From Forficula auricularia (lineage: Eukaryota > Arthropoda > Insecta > Dermaptera > Forficulidae): a stretch of 64,000 bases of DNA. The stretch lies in contig JALMQS010000085.1 of the NCBI GenBank assembly GCA_024734495.1, positions 15,724,048-15,788,047 of the forward strand. Direction: 5' to 3'. The notes under the pieces were generated by a model that saw only the letters and a program-made list of their open reading frames with translations, ran no database searches and was not told the DNA's origin. The translations under genes and the position numbers were made by a program. Positions 22,201 through 27,997 of this stretch are shown here, one piece after another (position 1 is the stretch's first letter; each line of letters begins with the position of its first letter).

Positions 22201-24017
22201 ACCCCAAAGTGTATTACAACATGAAAAAAATAGCATCATGATATTTTTTTGCATGTTTGTAAATACACTTTGGGTGATCTGGTTCCACGTTCCACCGCTC
22301 AGATGGTCTGGATATTATGTTTATAATTGACTATAAATTATAATTTTTATAATTTCATTGTTGGGTCAAAAATATTTTTTAACACAAAAGTATTTTTTAC
22401 CGCACTCCCACCATGCGCAGTACCTGGTCCACCTGCTTAGGCTAGCCAGACTGGCCATTCCTCGTACAACTATCATAGACAGTACTATTACGCATAATTT
22501 CTAGTTGGGTCAAATCCGTACTCAAAAATGTGTCACCAGCTCTTGGACTAATATAAATAATCGAGTTTTATAATAGAAAGTTGTTCTTAAAAATATTTGT
22601 TAAAACAACTATGAAATTTCTTATTGACATTCCTGTTGTAATTTTTGACTTTGGCAAATAATTGTTGTTGTTTTGAAAGTAAAATATTGTTTTTAATAAA
22701 TAAAAATTCTATGAATATGGGTTAAAATAATAAAATGAAAGCTTAATACATATAAATAAAAAAAATCATTATTTGAACCAAAAAGTGATTTTTATTTTTT
22801 CTACTATGGCGTACCTTTTTTTAAAAAAGGTCATAGTATTATAGGGAAATAGATAAGGTTTGAAAAAAATAGTTTCATAATTGTACCAAAATTGTATCAT
22901 GGTCAAAAATTGAAATTAAAAGAAAAACAATTTTTTTTTCAAGTATCTTATAAACCTATATAGCTCATAATTTTTTTTTTTTGGAAACGGACTAATAAGT
23001 TAATTAAGTGGATATTGATGAGGCAGTCCAAAAAAAGCTAATTTATACTATCTTTTTATTTTTATTCAAACACTGACGTTTCGGAGGCTATTCCCCTCCT
23101 TCTTCAGGGTTTTGAAAAGTCAGTGAAGGAAATTAAATTAATTAAAAAAAGCTATTATCAGTCTCCAAAACATGTTAAAAATTTTGATCAATCGGTTCAT
23201 AAGATCCTGAGAATTTTTTTTCTGTTTGTTATATATTTTGCTTTTTCTCAAAAACCAATTGAGTTAGGGATCTGAAACTTTAAGGATATTATTATTTTAT
23301 TAGTGCCTACTTATCCCCTAAGTATCATTAAATTATCTCTCGGGGGCCGATTCAGTATGCTTATGGCCTTTATATTTATATACGCACGCCCTCGAAGCTC
23401 GGCCCTCCGGGCTGGTGCCCTGGCGGGCGGCTTCTCGGTCCAAAAATTTTATTCCTCTTAGAAAACCACACTCCAAATGTATACCTGTAAACTCCCGAAA
23501 ATACATAGTCTCTTAAAAGTTTCGCCCCATTTTCGTCCTGACACAGCTACAGAAATGAGGCTCTAGATATGAATCTGGAAGTATTTTTTTTTCTATAATC
23601 TACGGCATTATGATATTTTTGTGTGGAAATAGATTTATTTAAATAAGTGGTATCGTGGGAGGAGGAGAATTATATTATATCATTTTTTTAGCCGGTCGAT
23701 TTGTTTACGCGAGCAAGACACGAACCCGGGCCTCCCGCCTGAATCAAATGATAATGATGCTGAAGCGGTGCCTTAACGTTCTCGGACACCCAACTCCCCA
23801 TTTTTTTTAAGATTATAAAAATTTGACTTACCAAATACCATTGTTCTTTAAAGAGAGGATCGCTGAATGATTCAATGTGGCCGATGGTTCTGTAGCGTTG
23901 TGGTCCGTGGGAGACTGTCAGAGGTAGAGTTTCGAGATCATCTAAAAAAGCTCCAAAATTGGTCGCGAAATCCCGTTTTTTTCTTTTTTTCTCATGCTGT
24001 TGTTGAAACCAGGCCAC
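1139..24017 (-). CDS. Fur2: Furin-like proprotein convertase 2 gene, 5'-incomplete (overview of 19 exons)
   Basis: Calcium-dependent subtilisin-like serine endoprotease of the secretory pathway that cleaves pro-proteins after paired basic residues. The exon chain, each listed separately, is phase-consistent from 24017 to 1139 and sums to 3,546 bases or 1,182 codons without a stop. The order is end of prodomain, catalytic domain (exons at 23.8 to 8.9 kb), P domain (7.8-7.1 kb), Cys-rich furin repeats (5.8-1.4 kb), and a membrane segment (1.36-1.14 kb). The catalytic set is ILDDGI (Asp), KHGTRC (His), ASGNGG (oxyanion Asn) and GTSASAP (Ser). The long Cys-rich region plus membrane anchor fits the Furin-2/PCSK5-6 branch and not furin 1. 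Signal peptide and most of the prodomain are missing, so they must sit upstream. Branch assignment is from recalled family features, not a search. Confidence 0.88.
1432..1604 (-). CDS. Fur2: Fur2 exon: last Cys-rich segment
   Basis: 173 bases, strong CTTTTTCAG acceptor, donor GTGGGT. It encodes [20 protein letters not shown], then CCPLEDAS, then a Ser/Thr-rich stretch and [10 protein letters not shown]. Repeats are less regular here, as expected where the Cys-rich region ends before the membrane. Confidence 0.88.
1798..1957 (-). CDS. Fur2: Fur2 exon: Cys-rich furin repeats
   Basis: 160 bases, TTATAG acceptor, donor GTATTA. It encodes [19 protein letters not shown], then [18 protein letters not shown] and [16 protein letters not shown]. 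The two bases left over join the first base of the next exon to make Ser. No long single frame marks it; it was found from the CxxC spacing on the reverse strand. Confidence 0.9.
2207..2406 (-). CDS. Fur2: Fur2 exon: Cys-rich furin repeats
   Basis: 200 bases, ATTTCAG acceptor, donor GTAACG. It encodes [18 protein letters not shown], then [15 protein letters not shown], then [19 protein letters not shown] and [10 protein letters not shown], again regular furin-like repeats, in frame with the exon 75 bp upstream. Confidence 0.9.
2482..2758 (-). CDS. Fur2: Fur2 exon: Cys-rich furin repeats
   Basis: 277 bases, TATTTAG acceptor, donor GTATAT. It encodes two to three repeats: [19 protein letters not shown], then [16 protein letters not shown], then [17 protein letters not shown] and CRASCAQGG. 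Other frames are also open on both strands, but those lack the CxxC periodicity and are shadows. Confidence 0.92.
2884..2915 (-). repeat. tRNA A-box remnant in Fur2 intron
   Basis: On the minus strand this reads TAGCTCAGTTGGTTA, the exact consensus D-arm/A-box of a tRNA gene, inside otherwise AT-rich intron. No T-arm (B-box) follows within tRNA distance, so it is a fragment of a tRNA or tRNA-derived SINE and not a working gene. Confidence 0.55.
3195..3428. repeat. Truncated copy of interspersed repeat family R1
   Basis: It matches the 3' half of the fuller copies at 11.3-12.0 and 46.1-46.8 kb. It opens with a tandem ACTA run and GACATTTTGAC, and ends with CATGCACGATTACAATACTT followed by the ACCATAC...GTATGGT hairpin. 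Other partial copies lie at 20.0 and 26.6 kb. No coding function is evident; similar open frames on the minus strand of several copies reflect shared repeat sequence. Confidence 0.8.
3846..4114 (-). CDS. Fur2: Fur2 exon: Cys-rich furin repeats
   Basis: 269 bases from a TTTTAAG acceptor to donor GTATTT. It carries repeats of the form [15 protein letters not shown]...[17 protein letters not shown] and [19 protein letters not shown], then [12 protein letters not shown]. The next intron (1.09 kb) contains a truncated interspersed repeat and a tRNA A-box remnant. Confidence 0.9.
4186..4342 (-). CDS. Fur2: Fur2 exon: Cys-rich furin repeats
   Basis: 157 bases, TTTTTAG acceptor and GTAAGC donor. It encodes [16 protein letters not shown], then [20 protein letters not shown] and [15 protein letters not shown]. 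It continues the furin-repeat array in frame with both neighbours across introns of 69 and 71 bp. Confidence 0.92.
4412..4599 (-). CDS. Fur2: Fur2 exon: Cys-rich furin repeats
   Basis: 188 bases, donor GTAAGT. It encodes [19 protein letters not shown], then [20 protein letters not shown] and [14 protein letters not shown]. The CxxC..C..C pattern with CHxSCxxCxGPGxxxC is the typical furin-like repeat, thought to tether such convertases to the cell surface or matrix (family knowledge). The intron that follows is 69 bp. Confidence 0.92.
5667..5761 (-). CDS. Fur2: Fur2 exon: first Cys-rich segment
   Basis: 95 bases between TTTTTTCAG and GTAAGT. It encodes [16 protein letters not shown] and then [15 protein letters not shown], the first furin-like Cys repeat. 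The spacing CxxxC...C...CxxC matches the start of the Cys-rich region in Furin-2-type enzymes. No long open frame marks it, so it is easily missed. Confidence 0.85.
5762..7101. other. Fur2 intron, no recognised element
   Basis: AT-rich sequence with no exon-like Cys-rich segment seen. It includes a pure G run of about 18 bases near 6602. A small extra exon cannot be excluded because the donor upstream is weak. Confidence 0.4.
7102..7367 (-). CDS. Fur2: Fur2 exon: end of P domain and Ser/Gly/Asn-rich linker; possible alternative 3' end
   Basis: It starts [16 protein letters not shown], the last P-domain strand, followed by a low-complexity Ser/Gly/Asn/Pro-rich linker. The donor is inferred as CAG|GTGGCA at 7101, because only a phase-0 exit joins the next exon (ILHICDPEC) and this is the best-placed phase-0 GT; weaker phase-0 sites also exist. 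If the donor is skipped, the frame runs on for about 30 codons to a TGA at 7009, which would give a secreted enzyme without Cys-rich region or membrane anchor. P-domain part certain; 3' border uncertain. Confidence 0.75.
7446..7768 (-). CDS. Fur2: Fur2 exon: P (homo B) domain
   Basis: 323 bases starting with the third base of an Arg codon and leaving one base at the GTAATT donor. It encodes most of the P domain: [21 protein letters not shown], then [20 protein letters not shown], then [21 protein letters not shown] and LQIINGG. This domain stabilises the catalytic core. The position often occupied by RGD in vertebrate convertases reads RGN here. The next intron is only 78 bp. Confidence 0.93.
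8922..9039 (-). CDS. Fur2: Fur2 exon: end of catalytic domain
   Basis: 118 bases. The acceptor is TTTTTTAG and the donor GTATGC. It encodes [20 protein letters not shown], the closing helix of the catalytic core, and [19 protein letters not shown], the linker to the P domain. It lies between a 1.9-kb intron holding the paired tRNA-like sequences and a 1.15-kb intron with no recognisable element. Confidence 0.92.
9754..9848 (-). repeat. tRNA-like sequence, left arm
   Basis: Reverse complement of the unit at 9967-10061, with the same 7-bp acceptor-like stem (GGATCAG/CTGATCC), A-box TAGCTTAGTGG and T-arm CCGGG-TTCGAGC-CCCGG. See the right-arm copy for the fold and doubts. Confidence 0.65.
9967..10061 (+). 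repeat. tRNA-like sequence, right arm
   Basis: 95 bp with a perfect 7-bp acceptor-type stem (GGATCAG at the start, CTGATCC at the end), a consensus A-box TAGCTTAGTGG, and a perfect 5-bp T-stem closing TTCGAGC (B-box GGTTCGAGCCC). The middle 43 bases do not give a convincing 5-bp anticodon stem with a 7-base loop, and a GAGC-TAAA-GCTC hairpin competes. So it resembles an RNA-polymerase-III-type tRNA-derived unit, or an intron-bearing or degenerate tRNA gene. I do not assign an anticodon. Confidence 0.65.
10122..10352. repeat. Fold-back element with hammerhead-like tail
   Basis: Arms starting TAAATTACTAGGTAGGATTC and its reverse complement flank a core that contains CTGAAAGA, a GGG...CCC hairpin and GAAAT at about 10257-10284. 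The core is a damaged relative of the CTGATGA...GAAAT motif at 26971. No open frame. Confidence 0.7.
10913..11077 (-). CDS. Fur2: Fur2 exon: catalytic Ser
   Basis: 165 bases. It encodes [21 protein letters not shown], with the nucleophile Ser in GTSAS, then [14 protein letters not shown] and [12 protein letters not shown]. The donor is G|GTTTAG, which is weak, but the join is forced because the leftover G completes the Val of VSHKFGYG in the next exon. The opposite strand is also open across this exon, but that is only the antisense of this coding sequence. Confidence 0.92.
11266..12000. repeat. Full-length-looking copy of repeat family R1
   Basis: It starts AAGCTGACGTGTTCTATGTG and ends with GATTACAATACTTGACCATA and a hairpin followed by AAGTAAA. 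It aligns over its whole length with the copy at 46113-46832, including the internal phrase TTTTTGCATTTTTAGACT and the AACTAACA tandem. No TIR is visible; the terminal hairpin recalls rolling-circle (Helitron-type) ends, but the CTRR 3' end is absent. Confidence 0.75.
12404..13110. repeat. Nested fold-back element with tRNA-like arms
   Basis: An outer inverted repeat (TAATGTAAAGATTTAAG... near 12410 and its reverse near 12830) encloses copies of a unit with GTTGCATATCGGAGAGAGAT, a B-box-like GGGTTCGATTCC and GAGGGGACGAAGCCCTC. One unit runs minus (12530-12630); others run plus (12640-12730, 12950-13100). A related nested copy lies at 20640-21170 and single units at 60.6 and 60.9 kb. Confidence 0.75.
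13240..13271. repeat. (TA)n microsatellite
   Basis: About 16 uninterrupted TA units in the intron following the [13 protein letters not shown] exon of Fur2. Similar pure TA runs lie at about 38220-38262 and 42488-42502. Confidence 0.9.
13742..13887 (-). CDS. Fur2: Fur2 exon: [13 protein letters not shown] segment
   Basis: 146 bases completing a split Gly and leaving one base at the GTGAGT donor. It encodes [20 protein letters not shown], the invariant furin loop, then [20 protein letters not shown] and [10 protein letters not shown]. The GTPGHDKS...DMDGKLRP stretch resembles Furin-2/PCSK5-6 more than furin 1. The catalytic Ser follows across a 2.7-kb intron. Confidence 0.92.
13945..14075 (-). 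CDS. Fur2: Fur2 exon: oxyanion Asn and Cys loop
   Basis: 131 bases, phase 0 in and two bases over at the GTAAGT donor. It encodes [17 protein letters not shown], with the oxyanion-hole Asn in SGNGG, then the [11 protein letters not shown] calcium/S1 segment, then SISSATQGG. The intron that follows is only 57 bp, close to the minimum length seen in insects. Confidence 0.92.
14182..14354 (-). CDS. Fur2: Fur2 exon: substrate-pocket region
   Basis: 173 bases closing a split Gly codon, ending in phase 0 with donor GTAAGT. It encodes GVRMLDG, then a helix [18 protein letters not shown], then [17 protein letters not shown], which is near-identical to the same segment in all furins; its acidic residues help form the S1/S2 pockets that bind basic substrates (family knowledge). 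It ends AFIYGVTS. The next intron is only 106 bp. Confidence 0.93.
14892..15287. repeat. Fold-back MITE, TGCAGTA ends
   Basis: The arms begin TGCAGTAAAAACCCGTTTTT and are inverted over about 170 bp; the centre includes GTAGAGGATGTAATTTTTGT. No coding potential. It abuts the mariner relic that starts ten bases later, in the same Fur2 intron. Confidence 0.85.
15297..16179 (+). mobile_element. Mariner transposon relic (internally deleted)
   Basis: Terminal inverted repeats of about 57 bp (CTGATCAAAAAGTTTCA... type) lie at 15303-15360 and 16115-16173. Inside, in shifting plus-strand frames, mariner transposase phrases are visible: ESVEDDE near 15620, [20 protein letters not shown] and [16 protein letters not shown] (15665-15790), [11 protein letters not shown], a PPNS..PATSS trace of the third Asp motif, and [20 protein letters not shown] near the end. 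The element is about 880 bp against about 1.3 kb for a complete mariner, and has stops, frameshifts and a central deletion. It is dead. Confidence 0.88.
16380..16539 (-). CDS. Fur2: Fur2 exon: catalytic His
   Basis: 160 bases, entering in phase 0 and leaving one base over; donor GTAATT. It encodes [17 protein letters not shown], an acidic calcium-binding stretch, then [16 protein letters not shown] with the catalytic His, then [15 protein letters not shown]. No long open frame marks this exon; it was recognised from the reverse-strand translation. It lies just beyond a mariner relic (15.3-16.2 kb) in the neighbouring intron. Confidence 0.92.
16916..17637. mobile_element. TIR element with AACCGACTTC ends, copy 1
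   Basis: Bounded by AACCGACTTCAAAAA and its reverse complement. The right half is itself a long palindrome (about 17290-17637), with arms containing AAATTAAGTGCAACAA and TTTAGTTACAACTAAAC. The left half carries GGAGGAGGTTCTCTATTCGA and the phrase TACCTCATATCTCCGCCAAT. A second copy lies at 33317-33977. The family is common in insect genomes (recollection); it encodes nothing visible. Confidence 0.8.
18016..18150 (-). CDS. Fur2: Fur2 exon: catalytic Asp
   Basis: 45 codons, phase 0 at both ends (CAG acceptor, GTGAGT donor). It begins [12 protein letters not shown] and contains [19 protein letters not shown], the subtilase segment with the catalytic Asp in DDG, then the HPDLALNY calcium-site segment. 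The peptide follows directly on the QWYL end of the upstream exon 5.7 kb away. High identity to the furin family is evident by eye. Confidence 0.93.
18321..18497. repeat. Small MITE, CCGAGGGGTGAACC ends, copy 1
   Basis: About 177 bp with degenerate left TIR and right TIR GCGGTTCACCCCTCGG. The interior is built of ATTCCAA-type and CTTCCA-type short repeats. Related copies lie at 20405-20565 and 40442-40623. Confidence 0.8.
19013..19375. repeat. 118-bp tandem repeat followed by a palindrome
   Basis: Three units begin near 19024, 19142 and 19260 with TTGACTTAAATTCAAAAA or TCGACTTAAAATCAAAAA; spacing is about 118 bp. The last unit turns into a near-perfect hairpin centred on CTCAAGCTTGAG at about 19308-19320. 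The same unit, inverted, recurs at 62440-62710. Confidence 0.8.
19620..19980. repeat. Repeat family R2, copy 1
   Basis: It begins GATATGTACCAAAAACTAATC and continues with AATTCAATCGGTGCAACGG and TTGGCCTCTCGAC, ending GATTACAATACTTTCACCCA. Other copies: 40740-41130 (same strand) and 28640-29070 (reverse). The end of R2 shares the GATTACAATACTT + hairpin + AAAGTAA design with family R1. Confidence 0.8.
20405..20565. repeat. Small MITE, CCGAGGGGTGAACC ends, copy 2
   Basis: Best preserved left TIR of the family, CCGAGGGGTGAACCGCGACC; right TIR CGGTTCACCCCTCGG. It is inserted in the outer left arm of the giant palindrome, so it is younger than that element. Confidence 0.85.
20640..21170. repeat. 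Fold-back element with tRNA-like arms, inserted in the giant palindrome
   Basis: A minus-strand unit at about 20790-20905 and a plus-strand unit at about 21000-21110, each with GCATATCGGAGAGAGATTTG and GCTTGGGTTCGATTCCCAAG, are followed outward by AAATATTTCTACTAAAATCT. It is homologous to 12404-13110. Confidence 0.75.
21920..22550. repeat. Palindromic TIR element, TAGTCYAAGAGCTGG ends
   Basis: About 631 bp. The arms are almost entirely inverted copies (AAGAGCTGGTGACACATTTT at both ends), with a centre near 22230-22255. The element at 47195-47747 has related ends (TAGTCTAAGAGCTAGCAACG), suggesting one superfamily with unrelated interiors. No open frame. Confidence 0.85.
22985..23180 (-). repeat. 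Single arm of the GAGGCAGTCC repeat with hammerhead-like core
   Basis: It begins GGAAACGGACTAATAAGTT, then GATATTGATGAGGCAGTCC. On the minus strand it contains CTGAAGA (23107-23101), a GGAGG/CCTCC hairpin and GAAAC (23082-23078). Relatives are at 27055-27775, 31918-32035 and 58032-58395. Confidence 0.75.
23700..23795 (-). repeat. tRNA-like (SINE-type) promoter segment
   Basis: On the minus strand it reads GTGTCCGAGAACGTTAAGGC, close to the A-box of Leu/Ser-type tRNAs. About 50 bases later comes GGCCCGGGTTCGTGTCTTGC, close to a B-box and T-arm. The ends do not pair as an acceptor stem, so this is a tRNA-derived segment and not a tRNA gene. It lies directly downstream of the first visible Fur2 exon. 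Confidence 0.6.
23832..24017 (-). CDS. Fur2: Fur2 exon: end of prodomain, activation site, start of catalytic domain
   Basis: The acceptor is TTTAG before 24017 and the donor is GTAAGT at 23831-23826; the exon is 62 codons in phase 0. It opens VAWFQQQ, matching the WxxQQ segment that ends furin prodomains, then reads KKRKKRD, the autocatalytic activation site. The exon ends FKEQWYL, the conserved PxxxxQWYL start of the mature enzyme. Between the cleaved Arg and WYL there are about 45 residues, against under 20 in human furin, so the mature N-terminus carries an insertion of roughly 30 residues. The sequence before this exon (signal peptide, rest of prodomain) was not found in the window. An upstream ATG is absent; the exon begins with GTG only because of the splice junction. 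Confidence 0.85.
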
Positions 24018-24325
24018 CTAAACAGAAATGCAGAATATAAGAAAATTGCTGATAAATCTTAAATAAGCTGATGTGGTCATCCACATGAGGTTACTCACAC
24101 TATTGGCCCCTCTCTTATATTTAACGAGCTGCTCAGGCGTGCCTTCGGCACGCCCTCTACAGCTCGGCCCTCCGGAGCAGGTGGCCCTGGCGGGCTGCGT
24201 CTCGGCATGTAATTATTAGGTCTGTAATATATATTTGTACTATTTTGCCCCCTCTTTCGCCCCCATTTGGGTGGTTGTTTTGCTATTTTCTCAAAAAAAG
24301 GGTGGAACGATTTATTTTTGATAAT
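24018..24325. other. Upstream flank of first visible Fur2 exon
   Basis: It contains the 5' end of repeat R1 (AAGCTGATGTGGTCATCCAC at 24066) and a GC-rich patch (24145-24205, GGCACGCCCTCTACAGCTCG type) that recurs at 23395-23440 and, in part, at 58475-58500. The next upstream Fur2 exon was not recognised here. Confidence 0.6.
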
Positions 24326-25180
24326 AGGTAAAGGCCATAGTGATATAAGCATACTGAATCGGCCCCCGAAAAAATAATTTAATGATACTTAGTGGATATA
24401 TTAGGTACTAATAAAATAATAAGATCCTGAAAGTTTCAGATACCTAACTCAATTGGTTTTTGAGAAAAAATAAAATATATAAAAAACAGAAAAAATTTTT
24501 TCTCAGGATTGACCGAACCGATTGATCTAAGATTTTAATGTTTTGGGGACTGATAATAGTTTCTATACAAAAAAAATGCTTTTCTTTTAATTTTAATTTT
24601 TAACCATGATACAATTTTGGCACAATTATGAAACTATTTTTTTTAAACCTTGTCTATTTCCCTATAATACTAGTACCTTTTCAAATTTTGAAAAAAGGTA
24701 GAAAAAAATAAAATTATATATGTTTTATTAAGCTTTCATTTGATTATTAAAAAAAAAAAAATTGATTTTTATTTTTTTCTACTATGGCGTACCTTTTTTC
24801 AAAATTTGAAAAGGTACTAGTATTATAGGTAAATAGATAAGGTTTGAAAAAAATAGTTTCATAGTTGTGCCAAAATTGTATCATGGTTAAAAAATTGAAA
24901 TTAAAAGAAAAATAATTTTTTTAGGGATCTAATTAACCTATAAAGACCATAATTTTTTCCTAGAAGCTATTATCAGTCCCCAAAACATAGTAAAAATTTA
25001 GATCAATCGGTTCGGTCAATCCTGAGAAATTTTTTTGCCTTTTCTCAAAAATTAATTGAGTTAGGGAACTGAAACTTTCAGGATCTTATTATTTTATTAG
25101 TACCTACATATCCCCTAAGTATCATTAAATTATCTTTCGGGGGCCGATTCAGTATGCTTATAACCCTATGCCCCTTATCA
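24326..25180. repeat. Palindromic repeat, intact sister of the 20.3-23.4 kb palindrome
   Basis: The arms run 24326-24700 and 24785-25180, beginning AAGCATACTGAATCGGCCCC and containing AACTCAATTGGTTTTTGAG and TTTTGGGGACTGATAATAG. The centre is a short AT-rich loop. The interior of the larger copy is absent, so this shows the element before further insertions. Confidence 0.88.
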
Positions 25181-26619
25181 AATATCCTGAAGAGTATAAA
25201 CTCCGATTTTAATTAAGGAAGGGGAGTAAATTAGTCATGTCGCAAAAAAAACAATATTTTAAAATCCCATATTTCGGATATGGTAATTGTTGGAGTACGC
25301 GTGGATTAATAAGAGGCATTTAGTAAATATAAATATCATATTTATTTAGATATATTAAATTAAACATTTACAATTATAATTAATTATATTATAATGTATG
25401 TCGAGTCAGCCATTGAAAGTGTTGAGAAGAGTGGCCGCATGAGTGCGCTGCTTGCCCCCAGGGTGGAAATTGTATTTTAACAGTAATTCCCAGAGCTTTG
25501 GGCTTTGAAATTTAAGATATCTATGGCTAGAAGAAATACCCCATAATTTTGATTGAAATCATAGATCGGGAAATATTTAGTTTAAGCGTGTTTTGACTTT
25601 TTTCCCGTTTTCTCAAAGCGGCTTGGGGAAACGCAAATTGAAGTAATTTGAAAGGAAAAAAGTGGTATGATAATTTGGAATAAGGGAGAAACTAATGTGA
25701 AAGTCATGTGGTGCCCACACCGTTTGATTTGATCTACATTATAGGATATTAAGTTTGACTTTTTCTATTTATTCAAAATTTATGTTTATATATAATAAAA
25801 AATAAGAAAAAATGAAAATTATTCAATAAAAGAAACAAATCTCATCAGTTTATTGGTTAATACCATCGAGATTATATATATTGTATATGAAAGCTTTTAG
25901 TTGTATGCAAATTGTAACAATATATCTCCTAGAACCGAGGCGACACTCTTTAAATTTGATGCATGCCTGTAATTATTGTTACTAGAAAAATATTAATGGA
26001 TCTATAGATAAACAAATGAGTAAATCTTCTGAAGTTTTAAAATTATTTGTTCTGAAAAATTGAAGCTATACTTGAATCTCTATATTAAATACGAAAATCC
26101 GGATAAGAAATAAATACAATTCTTTTATAAAAGTATCAATAAAACGTTTAGGAAATTTCGCATGGGATTATAATTTTTTTTTTTGAAAATCTTATAATTT
26201 TAATTTTCTAACCCCTAAAAGATACAGAAAGACATGCAGCTGTGTTTTTGACATAATGAAGCAAGCCTTTGAAGTAATTCAGCGCCGCGCCTGTTAAGTC
26301 AAGGGTATGCATTCAAATAGCACGCCCTGTATTGCAGGTTGTGTTGACAGGCGCTGAATATCTGACTAGTATATAATTTTTCACCAGCTTTTTATGAAGC
26401 ACATCAAATTACAACACAAATTACTGATGTTCATTTAGAAAACTGTTTACAAGAAGCGACAGCATCAATAGAGATCAATTTTGAACCACTTAGCTATGCA
26501 AAACAAGTCAGACGACTCACTTTTAAATATTTTTAAATTGTGAAATAAATATTTTTTATTCTCAGTTATGTTTTATTTTCTTAAAAAAAAAAAAAAAAAA
26601 ATATATATATGTATATATA
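25181..26619. other. AT-rich region without recognised gene
   Basis: It opens with a fragment of the AAATTAGTCATGTCGCAAAA repeat (25225; see 37.9 and 42.6 kb). A small GC-rich stretch at 26277-26359 is framed by ATTCAGCGCC and GGCGCTGAAT. No coding sequence was seen. Confidence 0.5.
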
Positions 26620-26850
26620 CCAGTGGACATTTTGACAAAATCATTAATATCTCGTAAAATACAATTTTTTGATGTTCACTGATTAGGGCTTTTTTGTAGA
26701 TCAAACGCCATGGTTTCGCTCAATTTTTTTTTTTTTTTTTTATAAATGTTGTTTTAGCCTTTTTGAGATATTTCGAAAAAACGAAGCAAAAACCCACTTT
26801 TTCATGCACGATACTTAACCATTGACCATACCCCGTATGGAAAAGTAATA
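26620..26850. repeat. Truncated copy of repeat family R1
   Basis: It starts GTGGACATTTTGACAAAATC and ends with a CATGCACGA variant, the ACCATACCCCGTATGG hairpin and AAAGTAA. It is the 3' third of the 11.3- and 46.1-kb copies. Another partial copy lies at about 20000-20262. Confidence 0.75.
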
Positions 26851-26894
26851 TGCGATTTATATAATATTTAGGGAAAGCGGTGTTGGTTTATAGT

Positions 26895-27855
26895 GAAATA
26901 TATTAAACACAGGAGTTTTTAGCGGGTTTATAGTGGTGTTTTACAAGTAAAAATAAAAATTAAAAAACTCCTGATGATGGGCGAAAAACCCGAAATATAT
27001 ATAGAGTATTTAAAAATAAAACTCCAAAAATATAATTAAAAGAATTTTTTAAATTGATGAGGCAGTCCAAAAAAAGAAGATAATTTAAACTATCTTTTTA
27101 TTCATAAATCGACGTTTCGGAGGCTATTCCATCCTTCTTCAGAGTCTGTAATCAATTAAAATGGGATTTGGCCATCATTATAAACAAGATCATCACAATT
27201 TGTTTTTTTATAAATACAATTAATATATAATTATATATATAATTTTTTTTATTTTTAATCAAAAATATTCCCCTCACTTTGAAAAGTCAGTGAATGAAAT
27301 CCAATCCCTAGTAGCACAATGTTTCAAACTATATAGTAAAGTAACTATATTCAAACTATATAGTAACTATATAGTTTGAAACATTGTGCTACTAAGGATG
27401 CGACATTCCCCTCTGTTTCCTCTTTCAGAGGCTCTTTCTACTAAGAATGAAATACAATATATTATTGTTACTGGCACTGAAAGAGGAGACAGGGGGAATG
27501 TCGCATTGGATTTTCTTCACTGACTTTTCAAAGTGAGTAGAATGTTTTTGATTAAAAAAAATTGTATATAATTATATATTAATTGTATTTATAAAAAAAA
27601 TTGTGATGATCTTGTTTATAATGATGGCCAAATCCCATTTTAATTGATTACAGACCCTGAAGAAGGAGGAATAGCCTCCGAAACGTCGGATTATGAATAA
27701 AAGATAGTTTAAATTATCTTCTTCTTTTTTTGGACTGCCTTATCAATATCCACTCAATTTCACTTACCAGTCCGTCTCCAAAAATACTATAATTTTTTAA
27801 TTTTTAAAATTTTTACTTGTTAAACACCACTATAACCCGTTAAAAACTCCTGTGA
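26895..27855. repeat. Fold-back element split by insertion of another palindrome
   Basis: Outer arms at 26898-26955 (ACAGGAGTTTTTAGCGGGTT) and 27800-27852 (the reverse complement) belong to one element; it also holds a CTGATGA...GAAAT core at 26971-26995. Between them lies 27055-27775, itself a palindrome with GAGGCAGTCC ends and further short palindromes at 27309-27397 and 27398-27512. Confidence 0.8.
27055..27775. repeat. Palindromic GAGGCAGTCC repeat with a hammerhead-like core in each arm
   Basis: The left arm carries a minus-strand core (CTGAAGA 27142-27136, GAAAC 27118-27114). The right arm carries a plus-strand core (CTGAAGA 27657-27663, GAAAC 27680-27684, then GTCGG). The ends are GATGAGGCAGTCC and GGACTGCCTTATCAATATCC. 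No open frame of note. Confidence 0.8.
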
Positions 27856-27997
27856 TTTATATATGTTCTTAATGATGAATAACGAGTTGAATAATTGTGT
27901 TGGCCGTAGTGAATTTTTGTAAATGCATGAAAGGGATGGCATAGTTTGTTCTGTTGTTTAGGGTTGGTGTCGCCGTTTGTCATTTGACTGGTGAACA

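Larger units (their letters stand above)
20283..23370. repeat. Giant nested palindrome in the first visible Fur2 intron
   Basis: Outer arms contain CATACTGAATCGGCTCCCGA (20303-20322) and the reverse complement of that phrase near 23345-23360. Inner arms (about 21190-21540 and 22790-22990) and a further palindrome (21920-22550) fold on the same centre near 22240. Insertions interrupt the left arm (MITE 20405-20565 and tRNA-like fold-back 20640-21170) and the right arm (22985-23180). A simpler sister element is at 24326-25180. No gene inside. Confidence 0.85.
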
